Shown here: piece by piece, positions 8,457 through 17,572 of the stretch | Layout: the number at the start of each line of letters is the position of its first letter | How positions within the stretch are numbered: the stretch's first letter is position 1 | DNA from: Microvirga sp. | GTDB lineage: Bacteria > Pseudomonadota > Alphaproteobacteria > Rhizobiales > Beijerinckiaceae | Assembly (NCBI GenBank): GCA_029266525.1 | Contig: JAQSWQ010000049.1 | Location: forward strand, 1 to 59,073 | Direction of reading: 5' to 3' | Length of the DNA: 59,073 nt | Made by a program: the position numbers and the translations under genes | The notes under the pieces: model-generated | The model's database searches: none | Told to the model about the DNA's origin: nothing | What the model saw: the letters and a program-made list of their open reading frames with translations, nothing else

Positions 8457-9992
8457 ATGGACCCGCGCATCGCGCTCCTCGGCTTCATGCTCGAGTCGAA
8501 CGCCTTCTCGCCGGTCGCGGACGAAGCCGAATTCCGGCAGAAGCATTGGCTCGAGGGCGAGGAGATCGTGCAGGACGCCCGCTCGGCGAGGCAGCGCGAC
8601 CCGGGCGGCTTCGTCGGCTTCTGCCGCGCCATGGACGAGAGCGGGCCCTGGCAGCCGGTGCCGCTGGCGATGACGACGGCCGGGGCGAGCGGCCCGGTCG
8701 AGCAGGGCTTCTTCGACCGATTCGTGCGGCTCATCGAGGAGCGCCTGCGCGCGGCGATGCCGCTCGACGGCGTGTATATCCAGGCGCATGGGGCGTGTCG
8801 CGGCACGGTCGACCTCGACCCGGAGGGCACGCTGTTTGCCGTCGTGCGGGCGATTGTCGGGCCGAAGGTTCCGGTCGTCGCGACCCTCGACCTTCACGCC
8901 AACGTCTCGCGCAAGATGGTCGAGGAGACGGACCTCCTCATCGCTTATCTCACCAACCCGCACACCGATCATGCCGACCGCGGGGCGGAGGCGGGCCGCG
9001 CCATGCGCGAGCTGCTGGCCGGCATAGGAACCGCAAAGGCATTCGTGAAGCTGCCGATTTTGCCGCCGCAGGTGGCCCTCCTGAGCGATCGCGGGCCCTA
9101 CGGCGAGGCGATCGCGAAAGGGCAGACCCGGGTCGGCGGTCCGATCCTCAACGTCTCGGTGATGGGCAATTTCAGCTTCGGCGACTATCCGAAGTGCGGC
9201 ATGAGCGTGATCGTGACCGCTCGCGGCGACCAAGCGGCGGCCGATGCGCTCGCGCGCGAGCTCGCCCAGGACCTGTGGAACGAGCGCCACCGCTTTACGC
9301 CGAAGCTCCTGTCGATCGAGGAGGCGACGCGGCGTATGCGCGAAGCCTGCGACGATCCCGAGAAGCCCGCGCTCCTCTTGGCGGACGTCGCCGACAATCC
9401 GGGCGGCGGCGGGCGCGGCAACACCACCGCGGTCCTCAAGAGCTTCCTTGAGGCGGGCGTCACCGACGTCGCGTTCGCCGTCCACACCGATCCGCCGCTC
9501 GTCGCCGAGGCCCACCGGCGCGGGCTCGGCGCACACTTCACGGCGGTTCTCAATCGGGAGGAGAGGGACCCGAGCTCCGAACGGCTCAGCGCCGAGGCGG
9601 AGGTGAGGGCCGTGAGCGACGGCGAGATCGTCGGCCGGCGGGGCACCATCGGCGGGCGGCACTTCAGCCTCGGTCCCACCGCCTGGCTCAGACTCGAGGG
9701 CCGCCTCGACGTGGTCTTCATCTCGATCCGGCACCAGTGCTTCGACACGGAGATGCTGGAGCATCTCGGGCTCAAGGTCCGCGACCTCCGCGGAATCGTG
9801 GTGAAGTCCCGCGGGCACTTCCGTGCCGGCTTCGACGACATCTTCTCGGACGCGCAGATCCTCGAGGTCGATGGGCCGGGTCTCGCCACGCCCGTCCTCA
9901 CGCGCGTCAAATGGACCGGCCTCATGCGCCCGATCTGGCCGCTCGATCCGGACAGGACCTGGCGCGTGCCGGATGAGGTCGCGGTCTCCTGA
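8457..9992 (+). CDS. M81 family metallopeptidase (MlrC-like)
   Basis: A 511-residue protein of the MlrC/DUF1485 family, named after the microcystin-degradation enzyme MlrC that hydrolyses linear peptides. It opens with RIALLGFMLESNAFSP; the conserved TLDLHANVS (~142-150) and NPHTDHADRG (~161-170) carry likely metal ligands. The C-terminal MlrC domain includes VDIADNPGGGG-like and FISIRHQCFD-like blocks. A Shine-Dalgarno AGGGAGAGG lies just before ATG 8457. It is divergent from the peptide importer, a pairing seen repeatedly for this family, which suggests uptake then cleavage of a small peptide. Microcystin itself is not implied. Confidence 0.88.
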   Translation: MDPRIALLGFMLESNAFSPVADEAEFRQKHWLEGEEIVQDARSARQRDPGGFVGFCRAMDESGPWQPVPLAMTTAGASGPVEQGFFDRFVRLIEERLRAAMPLDGVYIQAHGACRGTVDLDPEGTLFAVVRAIVGPKVPVVATLDLHANVSRKMVEETDLLIAYLTNPHTDHADRGAEAGRAMRELLAGIGTAKAFVKLPILPPQVALLSDRGPYGEAIAKGQTRVGGPILNVSVMGNFSFGDYPKCGMSVIVTARGDQAAADALARELAQDLWNERHRFTPKLLSIEEATRRMREACDDPEKPALLLADVADNPGGGGRGNTTAVLKSFLEAGVTDVAFAVHTDPPLVAEAHRRGLGAHFTAVLNREERDPSSERLSAEAEVRAVSDGEIVGRRGTIGGRHFSLGPTAWLRLEGRLDVVFISIRHQCFDTEMLEHLGLKVRDLRGIVVKSRGHFRAGFDDIFSDAQILEVDGPGLATPVLTRVKWTGLMRPIWPLDPDRTWRVPDEVAVS

Positions 9993-10062
9993 ACCGCGCC
10001 CAAACGAGCCCTGTCCACCCGCCGTTCCTGGCAAACATCCCGACTTACCAGAGTGACCCCAA

Positions 10063-11226
10063 TCAGGCCGGCGCGGCCGGCGTCGCTTGCGACATGGTCG
10101 GCGCATCCGCGGCGGCCGGTCTCGCCGCCGCCCGCCGTTTCGCGATCCGGCGCAAGCCGTAAGCCACCGCGGCTCCGCCGGCGAGCACGGCGAGCGAGAC
10201 CATCGGCCGGTACCACATCCAGGCGAGCGCGATGACGAGCGGCGCGAGCACCGCGGTGACGAGCGCCGCGACGATCCCGGCGCCGGCCTGGAGGAGCCCG
10301 CCGAGGAAGGGCACGATGTCGCCGACGACGCCGATCCACTGCAGCGTCAGGTACCAGCCGAACGCCATCGCCACGACGCCGATCAGGCGGATGATCCAGG
10401 TGACGAGCCGGTTCTCGTCCTCGGCCTGCTTGAACATCGCCGTCGCCGTCACGTCGCCGATCGCGGCGAGGAGGAGCTTGTCGCCGGCCCTGGTCTGGTA
10501 CTCGGTAAGGTCGCGGCCCTCCTGGCGCGCGATGAAGCTCGCCGAGCCGTTCGGGGCGAGGCTGAAGGTGATGCGCAGGTCGCCGATGCGCGGGCTCGCC
10601 GAGTTCGCGCCGAGGAAGATCCTGTCCCCCGCCACCTCGATCGGGCTTGCGCCGAACTTCGACTTGAGCGCCTCGCCGAGCGCCGGCTGGAGGGTAAGCT
10701 CCTGCGGCGTCGGCAAGCGATGCAGGGCCGCAGCGCCCGGACGGAAGGCGCCGAGCGTGGCGTCGGTCGCAAGCACCTCGCGCGCCTTGTAGCGCATCTC
10801 GGGGTTCTCATGGCCGAAACGGTTGTGGAAGCGATTCGAGTCGATCCGGTTCTCGGCCCAGGTGCGACGGTAGGAATAGGTCGTCACCCGCTCCTCGCCG
10901 CCTCCCGCTGTCTTCCTCGTCTCGCTCCGGCTTTCCTCCTTCCACTGATACATCTCGACCTTGCGCAGGAGACGCGCCGCCTGCGCCTCGACGAGGAAAT
11001 CCGGGTCCTTGAGCGGGGCCGTGGTCTTGAGCTCGCCCGTGACATGAACGAGCTTGCCGTCGTTGCCCGGTTCGATCCGCGCCGGATCGGCCTCGATCAC
11101 CATGGCGCCCCCCTCGGCAAGCGAGCGCGTGGTCTGGATCGAGCGTCCCTCGTTCCAGAACAGGCCGGCGATCGAGCCGACCACGAGCAATAGACCGAGC
11201 CCGACCGCGACCAGCGCCTCCTTCAC
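10063..11226 (-). CDS. TMEM43 family membrane protein, N terminus probably frameshifted
   Basis: A 387-residue open frame matching the TMEM43 (DUF1625) type. There is one N-terminal membrane helix (LVAVGLGLLLVVGSIAGLFW), a large non-membrane domain (FLVEAQAARLLRKVEMYQWKE block), and four C-terminal helices from ~270. Its function in bacteria is unknown. The first start in this frame is GTG 11226, which would begin inside the usual pre-helix tail. In another frame, ATG 11357 with a good Shine-Dalgarno gives MAETENSGVSFGDTVS, and the main frame just after it reads GDTVTETESKSWFQRVKEAL, so one indel near 11300-11310 probably splits the natural N terminus. Confidence 0.8.
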   Translation of the reverse strand: MKEALVAVGLGLLLVVGSIAGLFWNEGRSIQTTRSLAEGGAMVIEADPARIEPGNDGKLVHVTGELKTTAPLKDPDFLVEAQAARLLRKVEMYQWKEESRSETRKTAGGGEERVTTYSYRRTWAENRIDSNRFHNRFGHENPEMRYKAREVLATDATLGAFRPGAAALHRLPTPQELTLQPALGEALKSKFGASPIEVAGDRIFLGANSASPRIGDLRITFSLAPNGSASFIARQEGRDLTEYQTRAGDKLLLAAIGDVTATAMFKQAEDENRLVTWIIRLIGVVAMAFGWYLTLQWIGVVGDIVPFLGGLLQAGAGIVAALVTAVLAPLVIALAWMWYRPMVSLAVLAGGAAVAYGLRRIAKRRAAARPAAADAPTMSQATPAAPA

Positions 11227-11468
11227 GCGCTGGAACCAGGATTTGCTTTCGGTCTCGGTGACCGTGTCGCCGTCCGAGGCGAAGCTGCCGTCCGAGCTTT
11301 GGCTCGCTGCGACACCGTATCGCCGAAGCTCACCCCGCTATTCTCAGTCTCCGCCATCGTTCCCCCCGGCATGCAGGCCAGGGCGCCAGCGTAAACGCAA
11401 GACGAGCCGCCGCGCCAGTACCGTTCCTCCACCTGGCACAGCTTCGGAAATTGAAGCCGGCGAGCGTC

Positions 11469-11861
11469 TCAGCGCAGGGGCGCGGGCCGTCGCGGCTCCT
11501 CCCAGGCGGGGCGGCGCGGGGCCGGGGCGGCCGAACGCTCGGGCGCAGCGGCCGCCGGCGGCGGCGCGGTGCCGAGGAAGATGCCGCGCGCCTCGGCGCC
11601 GATGAGCGGCAGCGCGCGGTTGCGGGTGCAGGTTTCGCGGACCGCCTGCATCGCGGTCTCGAACTGGCCGCCGTCGAGGCTCGGCTTCTGCGCCGCGCCG
11701 GCGTAATAACCGTGCAGCCAGACGATCAGCCGCTCGCCTTCCGCCCGCGGCAGGTCGGCGAGCTGGCCGCAGGTCAGGCGCGCGAGCTCGGCCGGCTGCG
11801 CCGCCGCAGCGCTCGCACCGAATGATGCGAGGAGGGTGAGGAAAGCGCCGGCGAGCCGCAT
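11469..11861 (-). CDS. HdeA/HdeB-like periplasmic protein
   Basis: A 130-residue protein with a signal peptide ([22 protein letters not shown]). The mature domain has [10 protein letters not shown] and, ~50 residues on, RETCTRN. Those two cysteines with helices between them are the fold signature of acid-stress chaperones HdeA/HdeB, which protect periplasmic proteins at low pH. The Pro/Ala-rich tail from ~100 is probably disordered. ATG 11861 is chosen because the signal peptide begins there; an ATG at 11903 would put 14 charged residues in front of it. It is divergent from nuoA. Confidence 0.7.
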   Translation of the reverse strand: MRLAGAFLTLLASFGASAAAAQPAELARLTCGQLADLPRAEGERLIVWLHGYYAGAAQKPSLDGGQFETAMQAVRETCTRNRALPLIGAEARGIFLGTAPPPAAAAPERSAAPAPRRPAWEEPRRPAPLR

Positions 11862-11982
11862 TGAGCCTCTCGGCGGTCTCGAATCGGGCGCCGCCACCCG
11901 CAAAGCCTAGAGCGCCCGTCCCAGTCTCGTCGACCCCGCGCGCCGCCTTGCCGGCCGGGGCATTGTGCGGCGCGGCAAACAC

Positions 11983-12011
11983 TTGTCACACCTTGGACCC
12001 TGGGCTAAGCC
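11983..12011 (+). promoter_or_regulatory. possible nuo operon promoter
   Basis: TTGTCA (11983-11988), a 17-base spacer and TAAGCC (12006-12011) lie 110 bp before nuoA, in the divergent gap with the HdeA-like gene. The -10 element is weak, so this is only the best candidate for the start of the long nuo transcript. Confidence 0.3.
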
Positions 12012-12121
12012 ACGCCCGCGCGTCGGGACGATTTGCCCCGCTCCTCTCGCCCTTTCGGGCCGCGGCGAAGCCCCATATGCGTCCGGCGGAACGGGTCGGT
12101 TCCGCCTCCGTTAGGTGTCGC

Positions 12122-12487
12122 ATGACAGGCCTCCTCGCCGACTACCTGCCGCTCGTCATCTTCATCGGCGTGTCGCTGGTGATCGCGCTCGCGCTCCTCG
12201 TCGCCCCGTTCATCGTCGCCTACAGCCGCCCCGATCCCGAGAAGCTCTCCGCCTATGAGTGCGGCTTCAACGCTTTCGACGACGCGCGCATGAAGTTCGA
12301 CGTGCGCTTCTACCTCGTCGCCATCCTCTTCATCATCTTCGACCTCGAGGTGGCGTTCCTGTTTCCCTGGGCGATCACCTTTGGCGAGCTCGGTTGGTTC
12401 GGCTTCTGGTCGATGATGTTCTTCCTTTTCGTGCTGACGGTCGGCTTCGTCTACGAGTGGAGGAAGGGGGCGCTGGAATGGGATTGA
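12122..12487 (+). CDS. nuoA: NADH-quinone oxidoreductase subunit A
   Basis: A 121-residue membrane subunit of complex I with three helices. It includes the conserved [20 protein letters not shown] loop and [16 protein letters not shown] helix, which carry the acidic residues near the quinone site. ATG 12122 follows AGGTG. It heads the 14-subunit operon and overlaps the nuoB start by 10 bases. Confidence 0.96.
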   Translation: MTGLLADYLPLVIFIGVSLVIALALLVAPFIVAYSRPDPEKLSAYECGFNAFDDARMKFDVRFYLVAILFIIFDLEVAFLFPWAITFGELGWFGFWSMMFFLFVLTVGFVYEWRKGALEWD

Positions 12488-13006
12488 TCGCCGAGCCGCG
12501 CCAGACCCTCGTCGCGCCTCAGGCGAAGGGCATCATCGATCCGAACACCGGCAAGGCGGTCGGTGCGGACGATCCCTACCTCCTGTCGCTGAATGACGAG
12601 CTCGCCGACAAAGGCTTCATCCTCACCGCGACCGACGACCTCATCACCTGGGCCCGCACCGGCTCGCTGATGTGGATGACCTTCGGGCTCGCCTGCTGCG
12701 CGGTCGAGATGATGCAGATGTCGATGCCGCGCTACGACGCCGAGCGCTTCGGCGACCAACAAGATGGCGCCCGCCTTCCGCAAGGTCTACGATCAGATGC
12801 CGGAGCCGCGCTACGTGATCTCGATGGGCTCCTGCGCCAATGGCGGCGGCTACTACCATTACTCCTACTCGGTGGTGCGCGGCTGCGACCGCATCGTGCC
12901 GGTCGACATTTACGTGCCGGGCTGCCCGCCGAGCGCCGAAGCCCTCCTCTACGGCGTGCTGCTGCTGCAGAGGAAGATCCGCCGCACCGGCACGATCGAG
13001 CGGTGA
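12478..13006 (+). CDS. nuoB: NADH-quinone oxidoreductase subunit B, interrupted by a 56-nt gap
   Basis: NuoB holds cluster N2, the last iron-sulfur centre before quinone. The reading starts well at ATG 12478 and keeps the tandem-cysteine motif LACCAVEMM up to RYDAERFG (codon ending 12753). It then loses frame and would run on as nonsense. From 12755 a frame shifted by one resumes with [20 protein letters not shown] and keeps the other ligands, SMGSCANGG and YVPGCPP, to the stop at 13006. The family segment between RFG and TNK (about 19 residues, of the FAPRASPRQ...VAGTL type) is missing, implying a loss of 56 nt. As written it cannot make NuoB, although every other complex I gene is intact, so an assembly gap is likely. 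Confidence 0.9.
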
Positions 13007-13009
13007 AGC

Positions 13010-13261
13010 ATGGCCAGGCCGACCGACATGATCATGCCCATGCTCCGCGATATTCGGGCCGAGAACGAAACGCGGCACGGGGAAGTGCTGGCGCGATTTG
13101 ATCGTGTCGCGCAACGCTTGCAGAAGCTTGAGGACGCGCAGCTCTCTTTCAAACAGGCGCTCACGGCCGACAGCCTTCTGAGCAAGCTCGTCACCGGCGA
13201 GTTTGAAGAGCGTATCGAGGCTCTCGAAGCGAAGGTTCGCGAGCTGGAGGCCCGGCGGTGA
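13010..13261 (+). CDS. small coiled-coil protein inside the nuo operon (first copy)
   Basis: An 83-residue hydrophilic protein, ATG three bases after the nuoB stop and overlapping the nuoC start in GTGA, so it is built into the operon's translational chain. Residues ~14-45 and ~60-83 show heptad patterning; the C terminus [15 protein letters not shown] is a likely coiled coil. No cysteine, membrane segment or known domain is visible. It matches the ORF between nuoF and nuoG in length, in its N terminus (MARPTD...PMLRDI versus MAREPTD...MILRDI) and in its coiled-coil end, so the two look like paralogues. Function unknown; an assembly or accessory role for complex I would be a guess from position. 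Confidence 0.8.
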   Translation: MARPTDMIMPMLRDIRAENETRHGEVLARFDRVAQRLQKLEDAQLSFKQALTADSLLSKLVTGEFEERIEALEAKVRELEARR

Positions 13262-13866
13262 GTGCCGATCTCGCGCCGCAGCTTGCGGAAGAGGTCCGCG
13301 CCGCGCTCGGCGGTGCCATCCTGGACAGCGTCATCGCCTATGAGGAGCTGACCATACTGGTCGATGCCGCGCGCATCGTCGAGGTGGTCTCGCGCCTGCG
13401 CGAGGATCCGGCCCTGCGCTTCGTGAGCTTCGTCGACCTTTGCGGCGCCGATTACCCCGGCCGCGAGCGCCGCTTCGACGTCGTCTATCACCTGCTCTCC
13501 CCCTACAAGAACCGGCGCATCCGCATCAAGGCTCAGGCCGACGAGGTCACGCCGGTGCCCTCGATCATCGAGGTCTTTCCGGCCGCGAACTGGTTCGAGC
13601 GCGAGGCTTACGACCTCTACGGCATCCTCTTCTCGGGCCATCCGGATCTCCGCCGCATCCTCACCGACTACGGCTTCGAGGGGCATCCCCTGCGCAAGGA
13701 CTTCCCGCTCACCGGCTTCGTCGAGGTGCGCTACGACGAGGAGCAGGGCAGGGTGGTGAACGAGCCGGTGAAGCTGCAGCAGGAGTTTAGGAACTTCGAC
13801 TTTCTCTCCCCGTGGGAAGGAACCGACTACGTGCTCCCTGGCGACGAGAGGGCGACCGGAGCATGA
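13258..13866 (+). CDS. nuoC: NADH-quinone oxidoreductase subunit C
   Basis: A 202-residue peripheral-arm subunit, separate from NuoD as in alphaproteobacteria (fused in E. coli). The 30-kDa-subunit signature is intact: [20 protein letters not shown] followed by [19 protein letters not shown]. The start is GTG 13258, overlapping the stop of the coiled-coil ORF. It is followed by an unusual 131-bp gap holding a palindromic repeat before nuoD. Confidence 0.95.
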   Translation: MSADLAPQLAEEVRAALGGAILDSVIAYEELTILVDAARIVEVVSRLREDPALRFVSFVDLCGADYPGRERRFDVVYHLLSPYKNRRIRIKAQADEVTPVPSIIEVFPAANWFEREAYDLYGILFSGHPDLRRILTDYGFEGHPLRKDFPLTGFVEVRYDEEQGRVVNEPVKLQQEFRNFDFLSPWEGTDYVLPGDERATGA

Positions 13867-13875
13867 CCCACGCGC

Positions 13876-13986
13876 GTCATCCTCGGCCGGAGCGCGAAGC
13901 GCGCAGAGCCGAGGACCTCCGGACGGGAGGGCGTCTTCTGCGGCACAAGGTCCTCGGTTCGGCGCTCCGCGCCGCCCGAGGATGAC
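13876..13986. repeat. palindromic intergenic repeat between nuoC and nuoD
   Basis: The outer arms begin GTCATCCTCGGCCGGAGCGC (13876) and end CCGCCCGAGGATGAC (13986), with inner hairpin arms AGAGCCGAGGACCT and AGGTCCTCGGTTCGGCGCTC. The whole can fold as one long imperfect palindrome. A related element (GTCATCCCGGCCGAGGCG...CCCGGGATG) lies between tsf and pyrH at 43993-44083. It sits in the middle of an otherwise tightly packed operon. Confidence 0.8.
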
Positions 13987-13997
13987 GGGCTTGATCC

Positions 13998-15188
13998 ATG
14001 GCTGAACATCAGCTTCGCAATTTCACGATCAACTTCGGGCCGCAGCATCCCGCCGCTCACGGCGTGCTGCGCCTCGTGCTCGAGCTTGACGGCGAGGTCG
14101 TCGAGCGCGTCGACCCGCATATCGGCCTGCTCCACCGCGGCACCGAGAAGCTGATCGAGTACAAGACCTATCTCCAGGCAAACCCCTATTTCGACCGGCT
14201 CGACTACGTCGCGCCGATGAACCAGGAGCACGCCTATTGCCTCGCGGTCGAGAAGCTGCTCGGTCTCGCGGTTCCAAGGCGCGCGCAGCTCATCCGCGTG
14301 CTCTTTTCCGAGATCGGCCGGCTCCTTTCGCACCTCCTCAACATCACCACCCAGGCCATGGACGTCGGCGCGCTCACCCCTCCGTTATGGGGCTTCGAGG
14401 AGCGCGAGAAGCTGATGGTGTTCTACGAGCGCGCCTCGGGCTCGCGCATGCACGCCAACTACATCAGGCCAGGCGGGGTGCACCAGGACCTGCCGGAAAA
14501 GCTGATCGATGACATCGAGGCGTTCTGCGACCCTTTCCTCAAGGTCTGCGACGATCTCGACGAGCTTGTGATCGGCAACCGCATCTTCAAGCAGCGCAAC
14601 GTCGACATCGGCACGGTCTCGCTCGACGACGCCTGGAAATGGGGCTTCTCGGGCGTGATGGTGCGCGGCTCCGGCGCCCCCTGGGATCTGCGCAAGGCGC
14701 AGCCCTACGAGTGCTACGAGGAGATGGAGTTCGACATTCCGGTCGGAAAGAACGGCGACAACTACGACCGCCAGGTCATCCGCATGGAGGAGATGCGGCA
14801 GTCCGTGCGGATCATGCGGCAGTGCCTGGAGAAGCTGCGCTCGCCCGAAGGGCAGGGGCCGGTCGCGACCGTCGACCACAAGATCGTGCCGCCGAAGCGG
14901 GCCGAGATGAAGCGCTCGATGGAAGCGCTGATCCATCATTTCAAGCTCTACACCGAAGGCTTCCACGTGCCGGCCGGCGAGGTCTACGCCGCGGTCGAGG
15001 CGCCGAAGGGCGAGTTCGGCGTCTATCTCGTCGCCGACGGCACCAACAAGCCCTACCGCTGCAAGATCCGCGCGCCCGGGTTCGCGCATCTGCAGGCCAT
15101 GGACTTCATGTGCCGCGGCCACATGCTGGCCGACGTGTCGGCGGTGCTCGGTTCGCTCGACATCGTGTTCGGGGAGGTGGACCGGTAA
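13998..15188 (+). CDS. nuoD: NADH-quinone oxidoreductase subunit D
   Basis: A 396-residue 49-kDa-type subunit that forms the quinone pocket with NuoB. It starts [20 protein letters not shown], with the conserved quinone-site histidines in GPQHPAAHG, and has [13 protein letters not shown], the [15 protein letters not shown] helix and the C-terminal FGEVDR. It looks full length. Its TAA stop overlaps the nuoE ATG by one base. Confidence 0.96.
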   Translation: MAEHQLRNFTINFGPQHPAAHGVLRLVLELDGEVVERVDPHIGLLHRGTEKLIEYKTYLQANPYFDRLDYVAPMNQEHAYCLAVEKLLGLAVPRRAQLIRVLFSEIGRLLSHLLNITTQAMDVGALTPPLWGFEEREKLMVFYERASGSRMHANYIRPGGVHQDLPEKLIDDIEAFCDPFLKVCDDLDELVIGNRIFKQRNVDIGTVSLDDAWKWGFSGVMVRGSGAPWDLRKAQPYECYEEMEFDIPVGKNGDNYDRQVIRMEEMRQSVRIMRQCLEKLRSPEGQGPVATVDHKIVPPKRAEMKRSMEALIHHFKLYTEGFHVPAGEVYAAVEAPKGEFGVYLVADGTNKPYRCKIRAPGFAHLQAMDFMCRGHMLADVSAVLGSLDIVFGEVDR

Positions 15189-16258
15189 TGTCGAATCGCC
15201 GGCTCGCCGCCGCCGAAATCCAGCCCCCGTCCTTCGCCTTCACGGCGGACAACGAGAACTGGGCCGCGCGGGAGATCGAAAAGTACCCGCCCGGCCGGCA
15301 GGCCTCGGCGGTGATCCCGTTGTTGTGGCGCGCGCAGGAGCAGGCCGGCGGCTGGCTGCCGCAGAAGGCGATCGAGGCGGTCGCCGAGAAGCTCGGAATG
15401 CCCTACATCCGGGTGCTCGAGGTGGCGACCTTCTACACCATGTTCGCGCTCGAGCCGGTCGGGCGTTACTTCGTCCAGCTCTGCGGCACCGTGCCCTGCC
15501 ACAGCTGTGGCGCGGTCGAGCTGAAGGAGGTCCTAAGCCGGCGGATCGGCGAACAGGGCCACGTCACCGCCGACGGGACCTTCTCCTGGCTCGAGGTCGA
15601 ATGCCTCGGCGCCTGCTGCAACGCGCCGATGGCCCAGATCAACAAGGATTACTACGAGGACCTCACGCCCGAGATCCTGGAGAAGATTCTCGACGACCTC
15701 GCCGCCGGGCGCGAGGTGAAGCCGGGCCCGCAGCAGGGCCGGCGCTCGTCCGAGCCGGCGCGTGCGGCGAATACCCTGCAGGACCCCGCGCTCTTCGACG
15801 GCTCGGTCGTGGGCGCCTGGCGCAACCGCTTCGAGGAGCAGGCGATCAAGGAGGCCCCCACCGGCGAAGCCTCCACCGCGACCGCCGCGGCGCCCTCGCA
15901 GCCCAAGCCCGCGAAGCCCGATGCCGGCCGTACGATCGAGAGCGAGGCCGCGGATACGCCGGCCAAGAAGGCCAAGGAAGGCGAGGTTCCGGTCAAGCCG
16001 GACGATCCCGAGGGTTCGGCCGATCCGAGGAAGGCGACCGTCGCCCCGAACGATGAGCGGCCGGAAGGCCGCTCCGCGCCGCAGAGCGGGAAGTCCTACA
16101 CCCCGACGCCGGCGAAGCCTGAGGAGGGCCGTCCCGTCGCGGATGCCAAGGGCACGACGCCGGTCTCCGGCACGTCCCCGGCGGAAGGCGGCGCCCGGCG
16201 CGACGGCCGCGACACGAAGCCGGTCGGGCCGAAAACCTCGGACGAGGCCGAGAGATGA
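15188..16258 (+). CDS. nuoE: NADH-quinone oxidoreductase subunit E with long C-terminal tail
   Basis: A 356-residue 24-kDa-type subunit of the NADH dehydrogenase module. The thioredoxin-like core (~1-180) has the N1a [2Fe-2S] ligands in CGTVPC and CLGACC. From about residue 190 to the end there is a Pro/Ala/Lys/Glu-rich, low-complexity extension, charged and probably disordered, roughly doubling the ~160-residue enterobacterial length. Similar shorter tails are known in rhizobial NuoE. The tail is not a domain I recognise. Confidence 0.94.
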   Translation: MSNRRLAAAEIQPPSFAFTADNENWAAREIEKYPPGRQASAVIPLLWRAQEQAGGWLPQKAIEAVAEKLGMPYIRVLEVATFYTMFALEPVGRYFVQLCGTVPCHSCGAVELKEVLSRRIGEQGHVTADGTFSWLEVECLGACCNAPMAQINKDYYEDLTPEILEKILDDLAAGREVKPGPQQGRRSSEPARAANTLQDPALFDGSVVGAWRNRFEEQAIKEAPTGEASTATAAAPSQPKPAKPDAGRTIESEAADTPAKKAKEGEVPVKPDDPEGSADPRKATVAPNDERPEGRSAPQSGKSYTPTPAKPEEGRPVADAKGTTPVSGTSPAEGGARRDGRDTKPVGPKTSDEAER

Positions 16259-16265
16259 TCAGGTC

Positions 16266-17567
16266 ATGCTGAACGATCGAGACCGCATCTTCACCAACCT
16301 CTACGGCTTCCACTCGCCTGGGCTGGAGGCCGCGCGCATGCGCGGAGCCTGGGACGAGACCAAGTTCCTTCTCGACAAGGGCCGCGACTGGATCGTCAAC
16401 GAGATGAAGGGGTCCGGTTTGCGCGGGCGCGGCGGCGCGGGCTTCCCGACCGGCCTCAAGTGGTCCTTCATGCCGAAGCAGTCGGACGGGCGCCCGCACT
16501 ACCTCGTCGTCAACGCCGACGAATCCGAGCCCGGCACCTGCAAGGACCGGGAGATCATGCGGCACGACCCGCATCTCCTGGTCGAGGGGTGCCTGATCGC
16601 CTCCTTCGCCATGGGCGCGCATGCCGCCTACATCTACATCCGCGGCGAGTACATCCGCGAGCGAGAGGCGCTGCAGCGGGCCGTCGACGAGGCCTACGAG
16701 GCGCGGCTCATCGGCAAGGACAACCTCCACGGCTACCCCTTCGACGTCTACGTCCACCACGGCGCCGGCGCCTACATCTGCGGCGAGGAGACGGCGCTTC
16801 TCGAGAGCCTCGAGGGCAAGAAGGGCATGCCGCGGCTGAAGCCGCCGTTCCCGGCCAATATGGGCCTCTATGGCTGCCCCACCACCGTCAACAACGTCGA
16901 GTCGATCGCGGTCGCGCCGACCATCCTGCGCCGGGGCGGCGCCTGGTTCGCGGGGCTCGGCAAGCCCAACAACACCGGCACCAAGCTGTTCTGCGTCTCC
17001 GGGCACGTCAACAAGCCCTGCAACGTGGAAGAGGAGATGGGCGTCACCTTCCGCGAATTGATCGACACCCATTGCGGCGGCATGCGCGGCGGCTGGGACA
17101 ACCTGTTGTGCTCGATCCCCGGCGGCTCTTCGGTGCCGCTCGTGCCAGCCGAGCAGATCATCGACGCGCCGATGGACTTCGATACCCTGCGCAATCTCAA
17201 GAGCGGCCTCGGCACCGCGGCCGTGATCGTGCTCGACAAGTCGACCGACATCGTGCGGGCGATCGCCCGCATCTCGTATTTCTACAAGCACGAGAGCTGC
17301 GGCCAGTGCACGCCCTGCCGCGAGGGCACGGGCTGGATGTGGCGCGTCCTCTCGCGCATGGCCGAGGGGAGGGCGCAAAGGCGCGAGATCGACATGCTGC
17401 TCGAGGTCACGACCCAGGTCGAGGGCCACACCATCTGCGCTCTCGGCGACGCCGCCGCCTGGCCGATCCAGGGCCTCATCCGGCACTTCCGGGGCGAGAT
17501 CGAGCGGCGCATTGACGATTACGCGGCGAACCCGCATTCCGAGCCGGCGCTGATGGCGGCTGAGTAG
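16266..17567 (+). CDS. nuoF: NADH-quinone oxidoreductase subunit F
   Basis: A 433-residue NADH- and FMN-binding subunit where electrons enter complex I. It has the glycine-rich [13 protein letters not shown] (~55-67), the [19 protein letters not shown] loop (~165-183) and the N3 [4Fe-4S] motif [15 protein letters not shown] (~343-357). It is complete. It is followed after five bases by the second coiled-coil ORF rather than directly by nuoG. Confidence 0.96.
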   Translation: MLNDRDRIFTNLYGFHSPGLEAARMRGAWDETKFLLDKGRDWIVNEMKGSGLRGRGGAGFPTGLKWSFMPKQSDGRPHYLVVNADESEPGTCKDREIMRHDPHLLVEGCLIASFAMGAHAAYIYIRGEYIREREALQRAVDEAYEARLIGKDNLHGYPFDVYVHHGAGAYICGEETALLESLEGKKGMPRLKPPFPANMGLYGCPTTVNNVESIAVAPTILRRGGAWFAGLGKPNNTGTKLFCVSGHVNKPCNVEEEMGVTFRELIDTHCGGMRGGWDNLLCSIPGGSSVPLVPAEQIIDAPMDFDTLRNLKSGLGTAAVIVLDKSTDIVRAIARISYFYKHESCGQCTPCREGTGWMWRVLSRMAEGRAQRREIDMLLEVTTQVEGHTICALGDAAAWPIQGLIRHFRGEIERRIDDYAANPHSEPALMAAE

Positions 17568-17572
17568 CGACG

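Noticed and set aside
8430-10106. 558-codon antisense frame over the M81 peptidase gene
   Set aside because: Mirror of a real gene in GC-rich DNA with no recognisable domain.
12742-12770. Programmed ribosomal frameshift in nuoB
   Set aside because: A frameshift would not restore the ~19 conserved residues that are missing, and no slippery heptamer with a downstream structure is seen.
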